From the NCBI RefSeq assembly GCF_007747655.1, contig NZ_CP036274.1, positions 1,488,001 through 1,552,000 on the forward strand: a stretch of 64,000 bases of DNA, read 5' to 3'. How positions within the stretch are numbered: position 1 is the stretch's first letter; the number at the start of each line of letters is the position of its first letter. The position numbers and the translations under genes were made by a program. This DNA comes from Anatilimnocola aggregata. Its GTDB lineage: Bacteria; Planctomycetota; Planctomycetia; Pirellulales; Pirellulaceae. The notes below the pieces were generated by a model, which saw only the letters and a list, made by a program, of their open reading frames with translations, did no database searches and was not told the origin of the DNA. Of the stretch, positions 28,185 through 36,624 are shown piece after piece.

Positions 28185-29909
28185 ATGGAAGCCGGTGAAA
28201 TTCTCCTCCGTCGCGGATTGATCGATCAGCGGCAACTCACGCAGACGCGTCAGCAGGCCAACGGTCACGGCGACGGCATCAAGTTGATCGAATCTGCGGT
28301 ACAGATGGGGTTTGTCACCGAAGAGGCAGCCCTCCGCGCTGTCGGCGACGAAGTGGGGATCGACTTCATCGACCTGACCTCCACCGATGTCGACCTGTCT
28401 CTGCTCAAATCGTTTCCTCAACGACTGATTCACCGGCAAACGCTCTTCCCGATTCGCCACGATCACGGGCAGTTGATCGTCGCTACCAGCAATCCGTTCG
28501 ACCTCTATCCGCTGGACGAAGTTTCAGCGGCCACCGGCTTCTCGGTGATGCCCATCCTGGCTTCGCGTGTCGAAATCGCCAAGCTGATCAAGCGGCATCT
28601 AGGCGTCGGTAGCGAAACGGTCGATGGCCTGGTGGCTCAGGCTGTTAAGGACGAAGAGGACGGCATCGAACTCCTCAGTGAGATCGAGACCGACGGCAGC
28701 GAACTCTCCGAGATGGCGCAAGAAGCCTCGGTGGTTCGGCTGGTGAACGAAATTCTGCTCGAAGCCATCGAATCGCGCGCGAGCGACGTCCACGTTGAGT
28801 CGCAGCCCTCCGGCGTCGTCATTCGTTACCGCATCGACGGCCTGCTGCAAACCCAGCCCGTGCCGCCAGAAATCAACCGTTTTCAATCGGCCATCATCAG
28901 CCGTTTGAAGATCATGGCGCGGCTGAACATCGCCGAAAAGCGACTACCGCAAGACGGCCGCATGAAGCTCAAGGTAAGTGGCCGCGAAATCGACATCCGC
29001 TTGTCGATCATCCCCATGATTCACGGCGAAGGCCTGGTCATGCGCGTGCTCGATAAGGGCTCGATGAAGTTCGATCTGCGGCAGATTGGTATGGAAGAGG
29101 ACACCTACCAGGCCTATCGCAAAATGATCGATATGCCGCACGGCATCATCCTGGTCACGGGGCCCACTGGTTCGGGCAAAACCACGACGCTCTACAGTTC
29201 ACTGATCGAGATCAATACGCCCGACGTGAAGATCATCACGACCGAAGACCCGGTCGAATATCAGCTCGAAGGAATTAATCAGATTCAGGTCCATCAGAAA
29301 ATCGGCCTGACGTTTGGTCATTCGCTCCGTTCGATTTTGCGTCACGATCCGGACATCGTCCTCGTCGGCGAAATTCGTGATCTCGAAACGGCCGAGAATG
29401 CGATTCAGGCTTCCCTCACCGGTCACTTGGTGTTCAGCACACTCCACACCAACGACGCCGCGAGTGCTTACACGCGACTCGTCGATATGGGTGTCGAACC
29501 GTTTCTCGTGGCCAGTACCGTCGAAGCGGTGATGGCCCAACGACTGTTGCGTCGACTGTGCGTTCACTGCAAGCAGCCCATTCAATTGGGACCTGAAGAT
29601 GCGCCGGCCGATTTTCCGTGGGAAAAGCTGCCGGGCAAGCAGATTTTTGGTCCTACCGGCTGCCGTGAATGCCGCCAAACCGGCTATCGCGGCCGGCTTG
29701 GCATCTACGAATTGCTGATCACCACCAACGACATTCGCCAACTAGCGCACGATCGAGTGAGCAGTTGGAAAATTGTGGAAGCTGCGATGGCCGACGGGAT
29801 GCTCAGCCTGCGGCAAGATGGCTGGCGTAAAGTACTGAGCGGCGTGTCGACTGTCGAAGAAGTCGTTCGTAACGCTAAGTCCGATTTTAGCATGCTGATT
29901 AAGAGGTGA
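28185..29909 (+). CDS. gspE: Type II secretion ATPase GspE
   Basis: Cytoplasmic hexameric ATPase that powers pseudopilus assembly. The 574-aa protein has an N-terminal N1E/MshEN region (about 1-150) and a catalytic core with Walker A 'GPTGSGKTTTLY' (near 325), an Asp box, Walker B 'DPDIVLVGEIRD' (near 388) and a His box ('HLVFSTLHTNDA'). A C-terminal zinc-finger pair (CVHC ... CREC) is present, as in GspE/PilB. The first gene of the gsp operon, it has a weak AGGT ribosome site. PilB is the alternative name, but gspK- and gspL-type genes downstream favour type II secretion. Confidence 0.94.
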   Translation: MEAGEILLRRGLIDQRQLTQTRQQANGHGDGIKLIESAVQMGFVTEEAALRAVGDEVGIDFIDLTSTDVDLSLLKSFPQRLIHRQTLFPIRHDHGQLIVATSNPFDLYPLDEVSAATGFSVMPILASRVEIAKLIKRHLGVGSETVDGLVAQAVKDEEDGIELLSEIETDGSELSEMAQEASVVRLVNEILLEAIESRASDVHVESQPSGVVIRYRIDGLLQTQPVPPEINRFQSAIISRLKIMARLNIAEKRLPQDGRMKLKVSGREIDIRLSIIPMIHGEGLVMRVLDKGSMKFDLRQIGMEEDTYQAYRKMIDMPHGIILVTGPTGSGKTTTLYSSLIEINTPDVKIITTEDPVEYQLEGINQIQVHQKIGLTFGHSLRSILRHDPDIVLVGEIRDLETAENAIQASLTGHLVFSTLHTNDAASAYTRLVDMGVEPFLVASTVEAVMAQRLLRRLCVHCKQPIQLGPEDAPADFPWEKLPGKQIFGPTGCRECRQTGYRGRLGIYELLITTNDIRQLAHDRVSSWKIVEAAMADGMLSLRQDGWRKVLSGVSTVEEVVRNAKSDFSMLIKR

Positions 29910-29957
29910 TTTGGGAGTTGGGAACTAGGAACTGGGGATGGGGAATTCTTCTCTTCC

Positions 29958-30128
29958 TCCCTCTCCTCGGTACTCCGGGGAGACGGCCGAGGTGAGGGGC
30001 CCGAACTACCGCAAAACCGACCACTCACTCCTGGCCGCTTGATTACGATGGAAAGAAGCAACCAATAGCAACCTCCAACCTAAAGACCCCTCACCCCAAC
30101 CCTCACTCCGGAGTACCGAGTAGAGGGA
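29958..30128. repeat. Imperfect inverted repeat between gspE and gspF
   Basis: Arms 29958-29999 and 30087-30128 are reverse complements at about 35 of 42 positions, with a fully matching 12-nt core around CGGTACTCCG. The 87-nt centre has no reading frame. It resembles repeats with 'CCGGAGTACCGG' cores that I recall as common in planctomycetes. It fills the unusually long 260-nt gap between two genes of an otherwise tight operon and could form a large RNA hairpin. Confidence 0.7.
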
Positions 30129-30169
30129 GTTCCCACTGACACCAGACCCCTGATTGCTGCTCCCGACCT

Positions 30170-31375
30170 ATGCCTGAATTCGCTTATACCGCTCGCACGA
30201 TGACTGGTCAGAAAGTGACTGGCACCATTGCTGCGCAGTCGGAGCGCGAAGCGATCTCGCTGTTGTCGGGCAAGACGTTGTTTCCGTTGCAAGTTGCAGT
30301 GAGCAAGGGCTATCTCGCGCCGGGTGCCAAGTTGTCTGTGAAGGGCAACACGATGGCGACCACCTACAACCAACTCGCTGCCTTGCTCCGCAGCGGTGTG
30401 CCACTGCTCCGTTCGCTCGCAGTGCTCCGCGACCAAACGTCAAACAAGAATCTCAAAGCCATCCTCGCCGAAGTTCACCATAAGGTCGAAGACGGCAACT
30501 CGATGGCGGACGTGATGCAACGCTTTCCTAAAGCGTTCAGCGAGATGGCCATTAACATGGTCCGCGCGGGGCAGGAAGGCGGCTTTCTCGAAGATGCACT
30601 TGAACGCGTCGCTTCGTTCACCGAGTTGCAGGAAGAAATGAAGGGGCGGACGATGAGCGCCATCGCCTACCCGGCCATTCTCGGCACGGTAGGTTCGATT
30701 GTGGTCATTGGCCTGATCGTGTTTTTCGTCCCCAAGTTCGCCATCATGTTCGAGCGTCTGCGCGAACGCGGCGAACTTCCGTGGATCACCGACGCGCTCC
30801 TTTCGCTCAGTGCTTTCTCGCGCCAGTGGGGCCTGGTGGCGGTTGGGGCGATGATCATTGCGATTGTCTTCATTCGCTTTCGCTTGCAAACCGAAGAAGG
30901 CCGCCAACTTAGCGACCGGCTAAAACTGAAAATGCCCATTGCCGGACCTATTTTTCAGGCGTTTGCCGTGGCCCGCTTCTGTCGCGTCCTCGGCACCCTG
31001 CTGCATAACGGCGTACCGATCCTGAAAGCACTCGAAATCAGCCGCGACGCGGCTGGCAACCGAGTGCTATCGAAGGCGATTGCCGCGGCTTCCGAAAACA
31101 TCTCCTCGGGCCAAACGCTGGCCCAACCGTTGGCCGCCAGTGGTCACTTTCCTAAGATGGTTGTGGAAATGATCGCCGTGGCCGAGGAATCGAACTCGCT
31201 CGACAAGGTGCTGGTGGACCTGGCCGATAGCCTGGAACGCCGTACCTCCCGCCAATTGGACCTCCTGGTTAGGCTGCTTGAACCCCTCATGCTAGTGGCA
31301 CTGGCGGCAATTATTTTGCTCGTCGTGATCGCTTTGCTCGTCCCGATCATCAAGATGAGTAGCGCTTTGGGGTAA
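30170..31375 (+). CDS. gspF: Type II secretion inner-membrane platform protein GspF
   Basis: The 401-aa polytopic platform protein onto which GspE docks. It has the two GspF cytoplasmic domains: the first with 'LAALLRSGVPLLRSLAVL' (about 68-85), the second with 'FCRVLGTLLHNGVPILKALEI' (about 268-288). Membrane helices lie near residues 165-190, 220-245 and 370-395. Length and pattern match PilC/GspF. It is preceded by a 260-nt gap containing an inverted repeat, and followed by a short AT-rich leader before gspG. Confidence 0.94.
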   Translation: MPEFAYTARTMTGQKVTGTIAAQSEREAISLLSGKTLFPLQVAVSKGYLAPGAKLSVKGNTMATTYNQLAALLRSGVPLLRSLAVLRDQTSNKNLKAILAEVHHKVEDGNSMADVMQRFPKAFSEMAINMVRAGQEGGFLEDALERVASFTELQEEMKGRTMSAIAYPAILGTVGSIVVIGLIVFFVPKFAIMFERLRERGELPWITDALLSLSAFSRQWGLVAVGAMIIAIVFIRFRLQTEEGRQLSDRLKLKMPIAGPIFQAFAVARFCRVLGTLLHNGVPILKALEISRDAAGNRVLSKAIAAASENISSGQTLAQPLAASGHFPKMVVEMIAVAEESNSLDKVLVDLADSLERRTSRQLDLLVRLLEPLMLVALAAIILLVVIALLVPIIKMSSALG

Positions 31376-31382
31376 AGCGGCA

Positions 31383-31406
31383 TTTGTCAAATAATTTTGT
31401 GACAAA
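31383..31406. promoter_or_regulatory. AT-rich inverted repeat upstream of gspG
   Basis: TTTGTCA and TGACAAA flank a 10-nt AT-rich centre directly after the gspF stop. A GC hairpin (CCGGC-GAGACT-GCCGG) follows around 31420. Together they look like a promoter/operator or mRNA-processing site that would raise gspG expression separately from the upstream genes. Confidence 0.4.
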
Positions 31407-31487
31407 ATTTTGCGGCTGACCGGCGAGACTGCCGGGGACTGCAAGGGTTAAATAGTTAGGTTTCAAGCTTTTAGTAAGGATGGGGTT

Positions 31488-31916
31488 ATGCGTTCCTCTC
31501 TTCGGATTTCCAATCGTCGTCAGTCAACTCGGCGTCGTGGTTTCACGCTGATGGAAGTGTTGCTCGTGCTCGCGATCCTGGTCATTCTGGGCTCGATCGT
31601 CACCGTTTCGGTCCTCAAGATGCAGGCCACCGCGTTCAAAGACGCTGCCCGGACTCAGTTGCGGTCGTTTGAAGACGCCATCAAGCTCTATCAATTGCAC
31701 GTCAATCAAGTTCCCTCGAACCTCGATTCGCTTGTCGAATTGCCCGCCGATCTGCCTAACCAGACCAAGTGGCAGGGGCCGTACATCGACAAGCAGATTC
31801 CGCTCGATCCTTGGGATCAACCGTATCAATACGAAGTGATTGACGACGAGCGCTATAACATCTTTAGTGCCGGCCCCGATCGAACTCCCAGTACCGACGA
31901 CGATATCACCCTCTAA
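31488..31916 (+). CDS. gspG: Major pseudopilin GspG
   Basis: The 142-aa major pseudopilin. The prepilin cleavage site is G|FTLMEVLLVLAILVILGS (Gly17), with Glu at mature position 5, followed by the N-terminal helix and the GspG C-terminal block 'LDPWDQPYQYEVIDD...AGPDRTPSTDDDI', which carries the calcium-binding aspartates typical of GspG. AAGGA precedes the ATG. It has its own leader region, which fits the high expression needed for a major pseudopilin. It is followed within 13 nt by the gspH-like gene. Confidence 0.95.
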   Translation: MRSSLRISNRRQSTRRRGFTLMEVLLVLAILVILGSIVTVSVLKMQATAFKDAARTQLRSFEDAIKLYQLHVNQVPSNLDSLVELPADLPNQTKWQGPYIDKQIPLDPWDQPYQYEVIDDERYNIFSAGPDRTPSTDDDITL

Positions 31917-31929
31917 TGTCCGGTGAGCA

Positions 31930-32610
31930 ATGCCAAGGGGCAGCGTGAAGCACCCGAAGAGTAGCGGGCAGCCTAAAACGAGCTGCCGGGCTCGCGGTGC
32001 GTTCTCGCTGATGGAATTGATGGTCGTGCTGGTCATCATGGTGCTGGCTGCAGCTGTCGCGATGCCTGCTCTGACTGGTTCGCTGCGGGCTCAAAGGCTG
32101 AAGAGCGCGTCGGAAACGATGCGCATCGAGTGGTCGCGGGCGCACGTTAAAGCAATGAAGAGCGGACGGATTCAAGTTTTCCGCTTCGAAGTCTCGGGCC
32201 GGAAGTTCACACTCCAGCCTTGGCTGGCTGCGGACGAAGCCACCGAAGGAAATCCGATCGACAGCGTGGCCAGTTTCGGTACAGCTCCGGAAACGGCGTT
32301 GGATGATTGCGAGACAAAAGAACTTCCCGAGGGAATTACGTTCGCCGGTGGCGATGCGAAGTTCGATACGCGGGCTTATGAAGTTGAAGACTTCATGATG
32401 CAAAACAATACTTCCGCCGAGCAATGGTCTCGACCGATCTTGTTTTATCCCGATGGCTCGGCAACCGATTCCTATGTGATTGTCGCCGACGAAAAGCAAG
32501 CAGCGATTCGCGTTCAACTGCGCGGGCTGACTGGCACGAGTGCCGTCGGCGAGCAGGCGCTGCTCGAAGATTTGCTGGCCGCGATTCGCCCGGGTGAGGT
32601 GCTGCCATGA
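31930..32610 (+). CDS. gspH: GspH-like minor pseudopilin
   Basis: A 226-aa prepilin-like protein with a long 23-residue basic leader, cleavage before 'FSLMELMVVLVIMVLAAAVAMPAL', and Glu at mature position 5. The residue before the cleavage site is Ala instead of the normal Gly (RGA|FSLMEL), which may slow processing or place the cut one residue earlier. The C-terminal globular part ends in 'PIL FYPDGSATD'-type sequence, as in GspH. The stop overlaps the gspI start by 4 nt (ATGA), indicating translational coupling. Confidence 0.85.
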   Translation: MPRGSVKHPKSSGQPKTSCRARGAFSLMELMVVLVIMVLAAAVAMPALTGSLRAQRLKSASETMRIEWSRAHVKAMKSGRIQVFRFEVSGRKFTLQPWLAADEATEGNPIDSVASFGTAPETALDDCETKELPEGITFAGGDAKFDTRAYEVEDFMMQNNTSAEQWSRPILFYPDGSATDSYVIVADEKQAAIRVQLRGLTGTSAVGEQALLEDLLAAIRPGEVLP

Positions 32611-33401
32611 TTCGCAACAAGAACAGAGCACTCCGGGGTCTCTCGTTGCTGGAAGTGATGCTCGCCCTGGCAATCTTGGGGGGCTCGATGGCCGTCCTTG
32701 GCCAACTGGTGCGCATTGGTTCGATCTCGGCTGCCACAGCCCGCGATTCGACCACCGCCCAGTTGCTGGCCGAGAGCAAGATGGCTGAAATCGCCAGCGG
32801 CATCGCCCTTCCCGATACGATTTTTCAACAGCCGGCCGACGACGAAGGAGAATGGCTCTACTCGGTAGAGTCACAACAAATCGATCAGCAGGGCCTGCTC
32901 ACGATTCTGGTCACAGTCGAGCAAGATCCACAAACGCACACGCGCCCTGTCCTCTTCAGCCTGACTCGCTGGATCGTCGATCCCACCGTGGAAGAAGCAG
33001 CCCGTCTCGCCGCTGAAGAGAAAAAGTCAGCCGCTGCGACTGCCAGTCAAGGACAAGCGGGGACAACGCAATCGGCCGCTTCCAGCCTAGGGGGAGCCGG
33101 TGCTGGTGGTGGTTTCCCTGGCGGTGGTGCTGGTGGTGGAAATAACGGCGGCGGCAACAACGGTGATGGCCAAGGTGGCGGTCCTGGTGGTGGCGGCGGT
33201 GGATTCGTAGGTGGTGGCGGCGGTGGATTCCCAGGTGGTGGCGGCGGTGGATTCCCAGGTGGTGGTGGCGGTATCGGACCAGGCGGCGGCGGTGGACAAG
33301 GCCCCGGTGGCGGGCCGCGTGGTGGTGGCCAAGGTGGCCCACGTGGTGGCGGAACTCGGGGCGGCGGTGGTGCACCGCGCGGAGGCTTCGGTGGCCGCTA
33401 A
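32607..33401 (+). CDS. gspI: GspI-like minor pseudopilin with Gly-rich tail
   Basis: The prepilin motif 'RG|LSLLEVMLALAILGGSM' near residue 10 and the following short globular domain match GspI. From about residue 135 to the end (264) the protein is an extra low-complexity tail of Gly with Gln, Asn and Arg, including GGGGGFPGG repeats. Usual GspI proteins are about 120-130 aa, so this tail doubles the length. The tail's last codons also contain the ribosome-binding site of gspJ (GGAGG at 33381), and the genes overlap by 11 nt. Confidence 0.82.
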   Translation: MIRNKNRALRGLSLLEVMLALAILGGSMAVLGQLVRIGSISAATARDSTTAQLLAESKMAEIASGIALPDTIFQQPADDEGEWLYSVESQQIDQQGLLTILVTVEQDPQTHTRPVLFSLTRWIVDPTVEEAARLAAEEKKSAAATASQGQAGTTQSAASSLGGAGAGGGFPGGGAGGGNNGGGNNGDGQGGGPGGGGGGFVGGGGGGFPGGGGGGFPGGGGGIGPGGGGGQGPGGGPRGGGQGGPRGGGTRGGGGAPRGGFGGR

Positions 33402-34980
33402 ATCCAACAATACAATCGCCGTTCTTTCGCCGCACGCCGCGCGGTTCGCGGTTTCTGCGCGCGGCGTGACATTGCTCGAACTGATTCTCGCCCTCAGCCT
33501 GACGACCATCGTCATGGGTCTGATTGCGATGGCCATCGATCTCAATTTCCGGATGTACGACACGCGTCGCACGCATGTCGAAGAGACACAACTCGCCCGT
33601 TCGATTCTTCGTCATATTGCCGATGACATTCGCGCTGCTGTGCAACATATGCCGCCCGACTTAAGTGGCTTGGAAACAGTCGCCGGCAATAGCCAGAACG
33701 CCAGCGCGATGCTCGGCGGCGCAGGCATGGGCGCTTTGGGTGGTGCGACGGGCGGTCAAGGAGGAACTGGTGGCGCGGGCGCGAATCAGGGCGCAAGTGG
33801 ACAGAACTCGAATTCGACCGGTGGGCAGGGTGGCCAAGGCCAAGGTGGTACGGGCAACACCGGTGGCGGGACTGGAAACGGCGGCAATTCTCAAAATACG
33901 CTCGGCAGCACGGACTTGAACGTCAACCCGCAAACGGAGCAAGCCACTTCAACCTACGGCGAGCAATCGGCTGGCGGTGTAGTCGGGCTCTATGGCAGCG
34001 GCACTGAATTGCAACTCGATGTCAGCCGGTTGCCGCGAGTTGACCAATATCAGGCAGAACTCTCGGCCGATGCCCTACAAAGCGTCGTCGATATTCCCAG
34101 CGACATGAAGACGGTCTCTTACTTCCTCCGTTCCGAAGAAGCAGCCCTTTCGTCTGGGATGGGAATTGCTCCCAGTTCGCAAGTCACCGCCAGTTTGGAT
34201 GGTCGCGGTCGGGGCTTGATGCGCCGCGTCCTCGATCGCGCTGTTTCGATCTGGTCGGAAGAGAACGGCAACACGAACGGCACGCTGGGCAACACTGAAC
34301 TGCTGGCCGAAGAAGTGGTCGGGCTGCAGTTCATGTATTTCGATGGTGCCAGTTGGACCAGCGAATGGGACTCGGTCGCCAGTCAAGGGCTGCCCGTAGC
34401 GATTGAAATCACGCTCGTTTTGTCGCCACCTGGTGATGGGGCCAAAACTTCGCTCAATCCGCTCGCCGAGGTTTCGACTGCGACCGAAGAACCGGAAGAG
34501 CGCGTCTATACGCTCACCGTGAGTTTGCCCACAGCCAGCTCGATCGACGAAAAACCGCAGGCTTCGACTGAAGACACTGCCCTGTCGCAAACCGGCAATC
34601 TCGATCTCTCCGGCGATGCCGCGGCGGCAGCTGGTGGTGGTGGTGGCATGGGTGGCGGGTTCCCTGGACAAAACGGTGGCCAAGGTGGCGGTCAGGGAAA
34701 TGGACAGAATAGCGGCCAAGGTGGGTTCGGTGGCTTCCCCGGTCAAGGTGGCGGCGGACAGGGCGGCTTCCCGGGACAGGGAGGTGGTCAAGGGGGACCA
34801 CGCGGCGGTGGTGGCGGCCAATCAGGAGGCGGTCAAGGTGGGCCGCGCGGCGGTGGTGGACAGGGACAAGGTGGGCCACGCGGAGGCGGCGGCTTTGGTG
34901 GCGGCATGAGCGGCGGTGGTATGGGCGGATTTGGCGGTGGCTTTGGTGGCATGGGCGGCGGAGGTGGCCGTGGTCGCTAA
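33391..34980 (+). CDS. gspJ: GspJ-like minor pseudopilin with two Gly-rich inserts
   Basis: The 529-aa protein starts at GTG 33391; GGAGG lies 5 nt upstream and the prepilin motif 'RG|VTLLELILALSLTTIVMG' (Gly25) then begins at a normal distance. The core domain matches GspJ ('RSILRHIADDIRAAV', 'VVGLQFMYFDGASWTSEWDS', 'LPVAIEITLVL'). It is interrupted by a Gly/Asn/Gln-rich insert (about 110-175) and ends with a 120-residue Gly-rich tail (about 410-529). Normal GspJ is about 200 aa. The last codons hold the ribosome-binding site of gspK and the two genes overlap by 11 nt. An earlier in-frame start at 33211 would lie inside gspI and is not supported. Confidence 0.85.
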   Translation: MAAKSNNTIAVLSPHAARFAVSARGVTLLELILALSLTTIVMGLIAMAIDLNFRMYDTRRTHVEETQLARSILRHIADDIRAAVQHMPPDLSGLETVAGNSQNASAMLGGAGMGALGGATGGQGGTGGAGANQGASGQNSNSTGGQGGQGQGGTGNTGGGTGNGGNSQNTLGSTDLNVNPQTEQATSTYGEQSAGGVVGLYGSGTELQLDVSRLPRVDQYQAELSADALQSVVDIPSDMKTVSYFLRSEEAALSSGMGIAPSSQVTASLDGRGRGLMRRVLDRAVSIWSEENGNTNGTLGNTELLAEEVVGLQFMYFDGASWTSEWDSVASQGLPVAIEITLVLSPPGDGAKTSLNPLAEVSTATEEPEERVYTLTVSLPTASSIDEKPQASTEDTALSQTGNLDLSGDAAAAAGGGGGMGGGFPGQNGGQGGGQGNGQNSGQGGFGGFPGQGGGGQGGFPGQGGGQGGPRGGGGGQSGGGQGGPRGGGGQGQGGPRGGGGFGGGMSGGGMGGFGGGFGGMGGGGGRGR

Positions 34981-36562
34981 GCGCTCGCCTGTTTCGCCTG
35001 CTCAGCGGGGTATGATCCTCATCATCGTGCTGATTGTGGTCATGTTCCTCGCGCTCGGTGCTTACTCGTTCACCGACTTGATGCTGACCCATCAAGAGTC
35101 GGCTCAACTCACCGGTCGCCAGGTGCAAACTCGGCTGCTCGTCGATTCGGGGGTCGAAGCCACGCGGCTCTTTCTTTCGCAAAGCAAACTGGCCCGACTC
35201 GAAGCGGGGGGCGTCTTCAACAACCCCGGCCGCTTCAAAGGGTTGACCATCGTTCCCGACGAAGACCCACGCGAACGAGCCAGCGTGGCGATCTTGTCGC
35301 CGAACTTGAGTGACGAAGGGACTCTCGCCGGCCTGCGTAACGGGCTGGAAGATGAATCCACTCGCTTGAACTTGAATACGCTGCTGGTATTGGAAGCGCA
35401 GCAAGAGGGCTCAGCCACTCAGTTGCTCATGGGCTTGCCCGGCATGACCGAAGAAGCCGCGGATGCAATTCTCGATTGGATTGATCCAGACGATGAATCT
35501 CGCCCGCTCGGCGCTGAGGTCGATCATTATTCAGGACTGAATCCTGCGTATCGCCCCAAGAATGGCCCGCTCGATACGGTCGAGGAGTTGCTCCTGGTGC
35601 GCGGCATCACCCCACAATTGCTCTTTGGGGCCGATGTGAATCGCAATGGAACGCTCGATCCGCATGAGGGAGGGAGCGAAGATTCGTCCGGCGCTTCCGA
35701 TCGTGGCTGGTCGGCCTACTTCACGTTGCACAGTCTCGAAAACAACTTGCAAGAAAACGGCGAACCGCGCGTCTATCTCAACGGCAACGATGTCAACTTG
35801 TTGTATGAGAGTCTGAATGCTGCGGGACTGCCGCAGGACTGGGTGAACTTCATCATTGCTTATCGGCAGAATGGACCCAACGCAGCAGCGGGCCAAGCCA
35901 GTGTGCCGGCCAGCAACTTAACGCTCGACCTGTCGAAGCCCGTTCGCGTTCCGCTAGTGCAATTGCTCGACCTGTGCGATGCCCGCCTGCGGGTGACGAA
36001 CGCCGGCCAGTCGCAAGTGATTGCCTCCCCATTCACCAGCGGACTCGGTGGCGGTATGGGTTTGTGGCTGCCGAAATTGATGGACACTTGCACGATCAAC
36101 CCCGCAACAACTATTCCGGGGCGCATCAACATCAATCAAGCGCCGGCTCACATCTTGCGCGGCATTCCGGGAATGAACGACGATATCATTACCGAGATTC
36201 TTTCGCGGCGGTCGTACGAAGCGGCTGCCGACGATGCCAACAAGCGGCACGAAACCTGGATTATGGCGGAGGGAATTGTCACCCTCGCCGAGATGCGCAC
36301 GCTGATGCCGTTCGTTTGTGCGGGGGGTGACGTTTATCGGGCGCAGATCGTCGGCTATTACCAGAGTGGCGAAGCGTCGGCTCGGGCCGAGGTGATATTC
36401 GATGCTTCCTCCTCCCCGGCACGCGTATTATTCTGGAGAGACCTGAGTCATCTGGGTCGTGGCTATGCCGTCGAGACGCTCGGGGTCGATTTTCTCGAAG
36501 GTGGCTTGGGTGGCGCACCAATTCCCGGTGCAATGTCGACACCAGGCTCTGGCGGTTATTAG
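34970..36562 (+). CDS. gspK: GspK minor pseudopilin
   Basis: The 530-aa tip pseudopilin. It starts at GTG 34970 with GGAGG 5 nt upstream, inside the gspJ end. The prepilin-like motif is 'QRG|MILIIVLIVVMFLALGAYS' without Glu at position 5, as is normal for GspK. The large alpha-helical insert has the SAM-like 'LLMGLPGMTEEAADAILDWIDPDDESR' and a second helix-hairpin-helix 'INQAPAHILRGIPGMNDDIITEILSRR', both GspK hallmarks. It would cap the pseudopilus with GspI and GspJ. Confidence 0.92.
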   Translation: MVAKRSPVSPAQRGMILIIVLIVVMFLALGAYSFTDLMLTHQESAQLTGRQVQTRLLVDSGVEATRLFLSQSKLARLEAGGVFNNPGRFKGLTIVPDEDPRERASVAILSPNLSDEGTLAGLRNGLEDESTRLNLNTLLVLEAQQEGSATQLLMGLPGMTEEAADAILDWIDPDDESRPLGAEVDHYSGLNPAYRPKNGPLDTVEELLLVRGITPQLLFGADVNRNGTLDPHEGGSEDSSGASDRGWSAYFTLHSLENNLQENGEPRVYLNGNDVNLLYESLNAAGLPQDWVNFIIAYRQNGPNAAAGQASVPASNLTLDLSKPVRVPLVQLLDLCDARLRVTNAGQSQVIASPFTSGLGGGMGLWLPKLMDTCTINPATTIPGRININQAPAHILRGIPGMNDDIITEILSRRSYEAAADDANKRHETWIMAEGIVTLAEMRTLMPFVCAGGDVYRAQIVGYYQSGEASARAEVIFDASSSPARVLFWRDLSHLGRGYAVETLGVDFLEGGLGGAPIPGAMSTPGSGGY

Positions 36563-36624
36563 GCAGACAGTTATTGCTTCTGGTTCGCAGCCCATCAATT
36601 GCTGCGACGGATTGAGTTCACATC

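Noticed and set aside
33211-33390. Longer start for the gspJ-like gene
   Set aside because: It would lie inside the Gly-rich part of gspI; the GTG at 33391 has a strong ribosome site and places the prepilin motif correctly.
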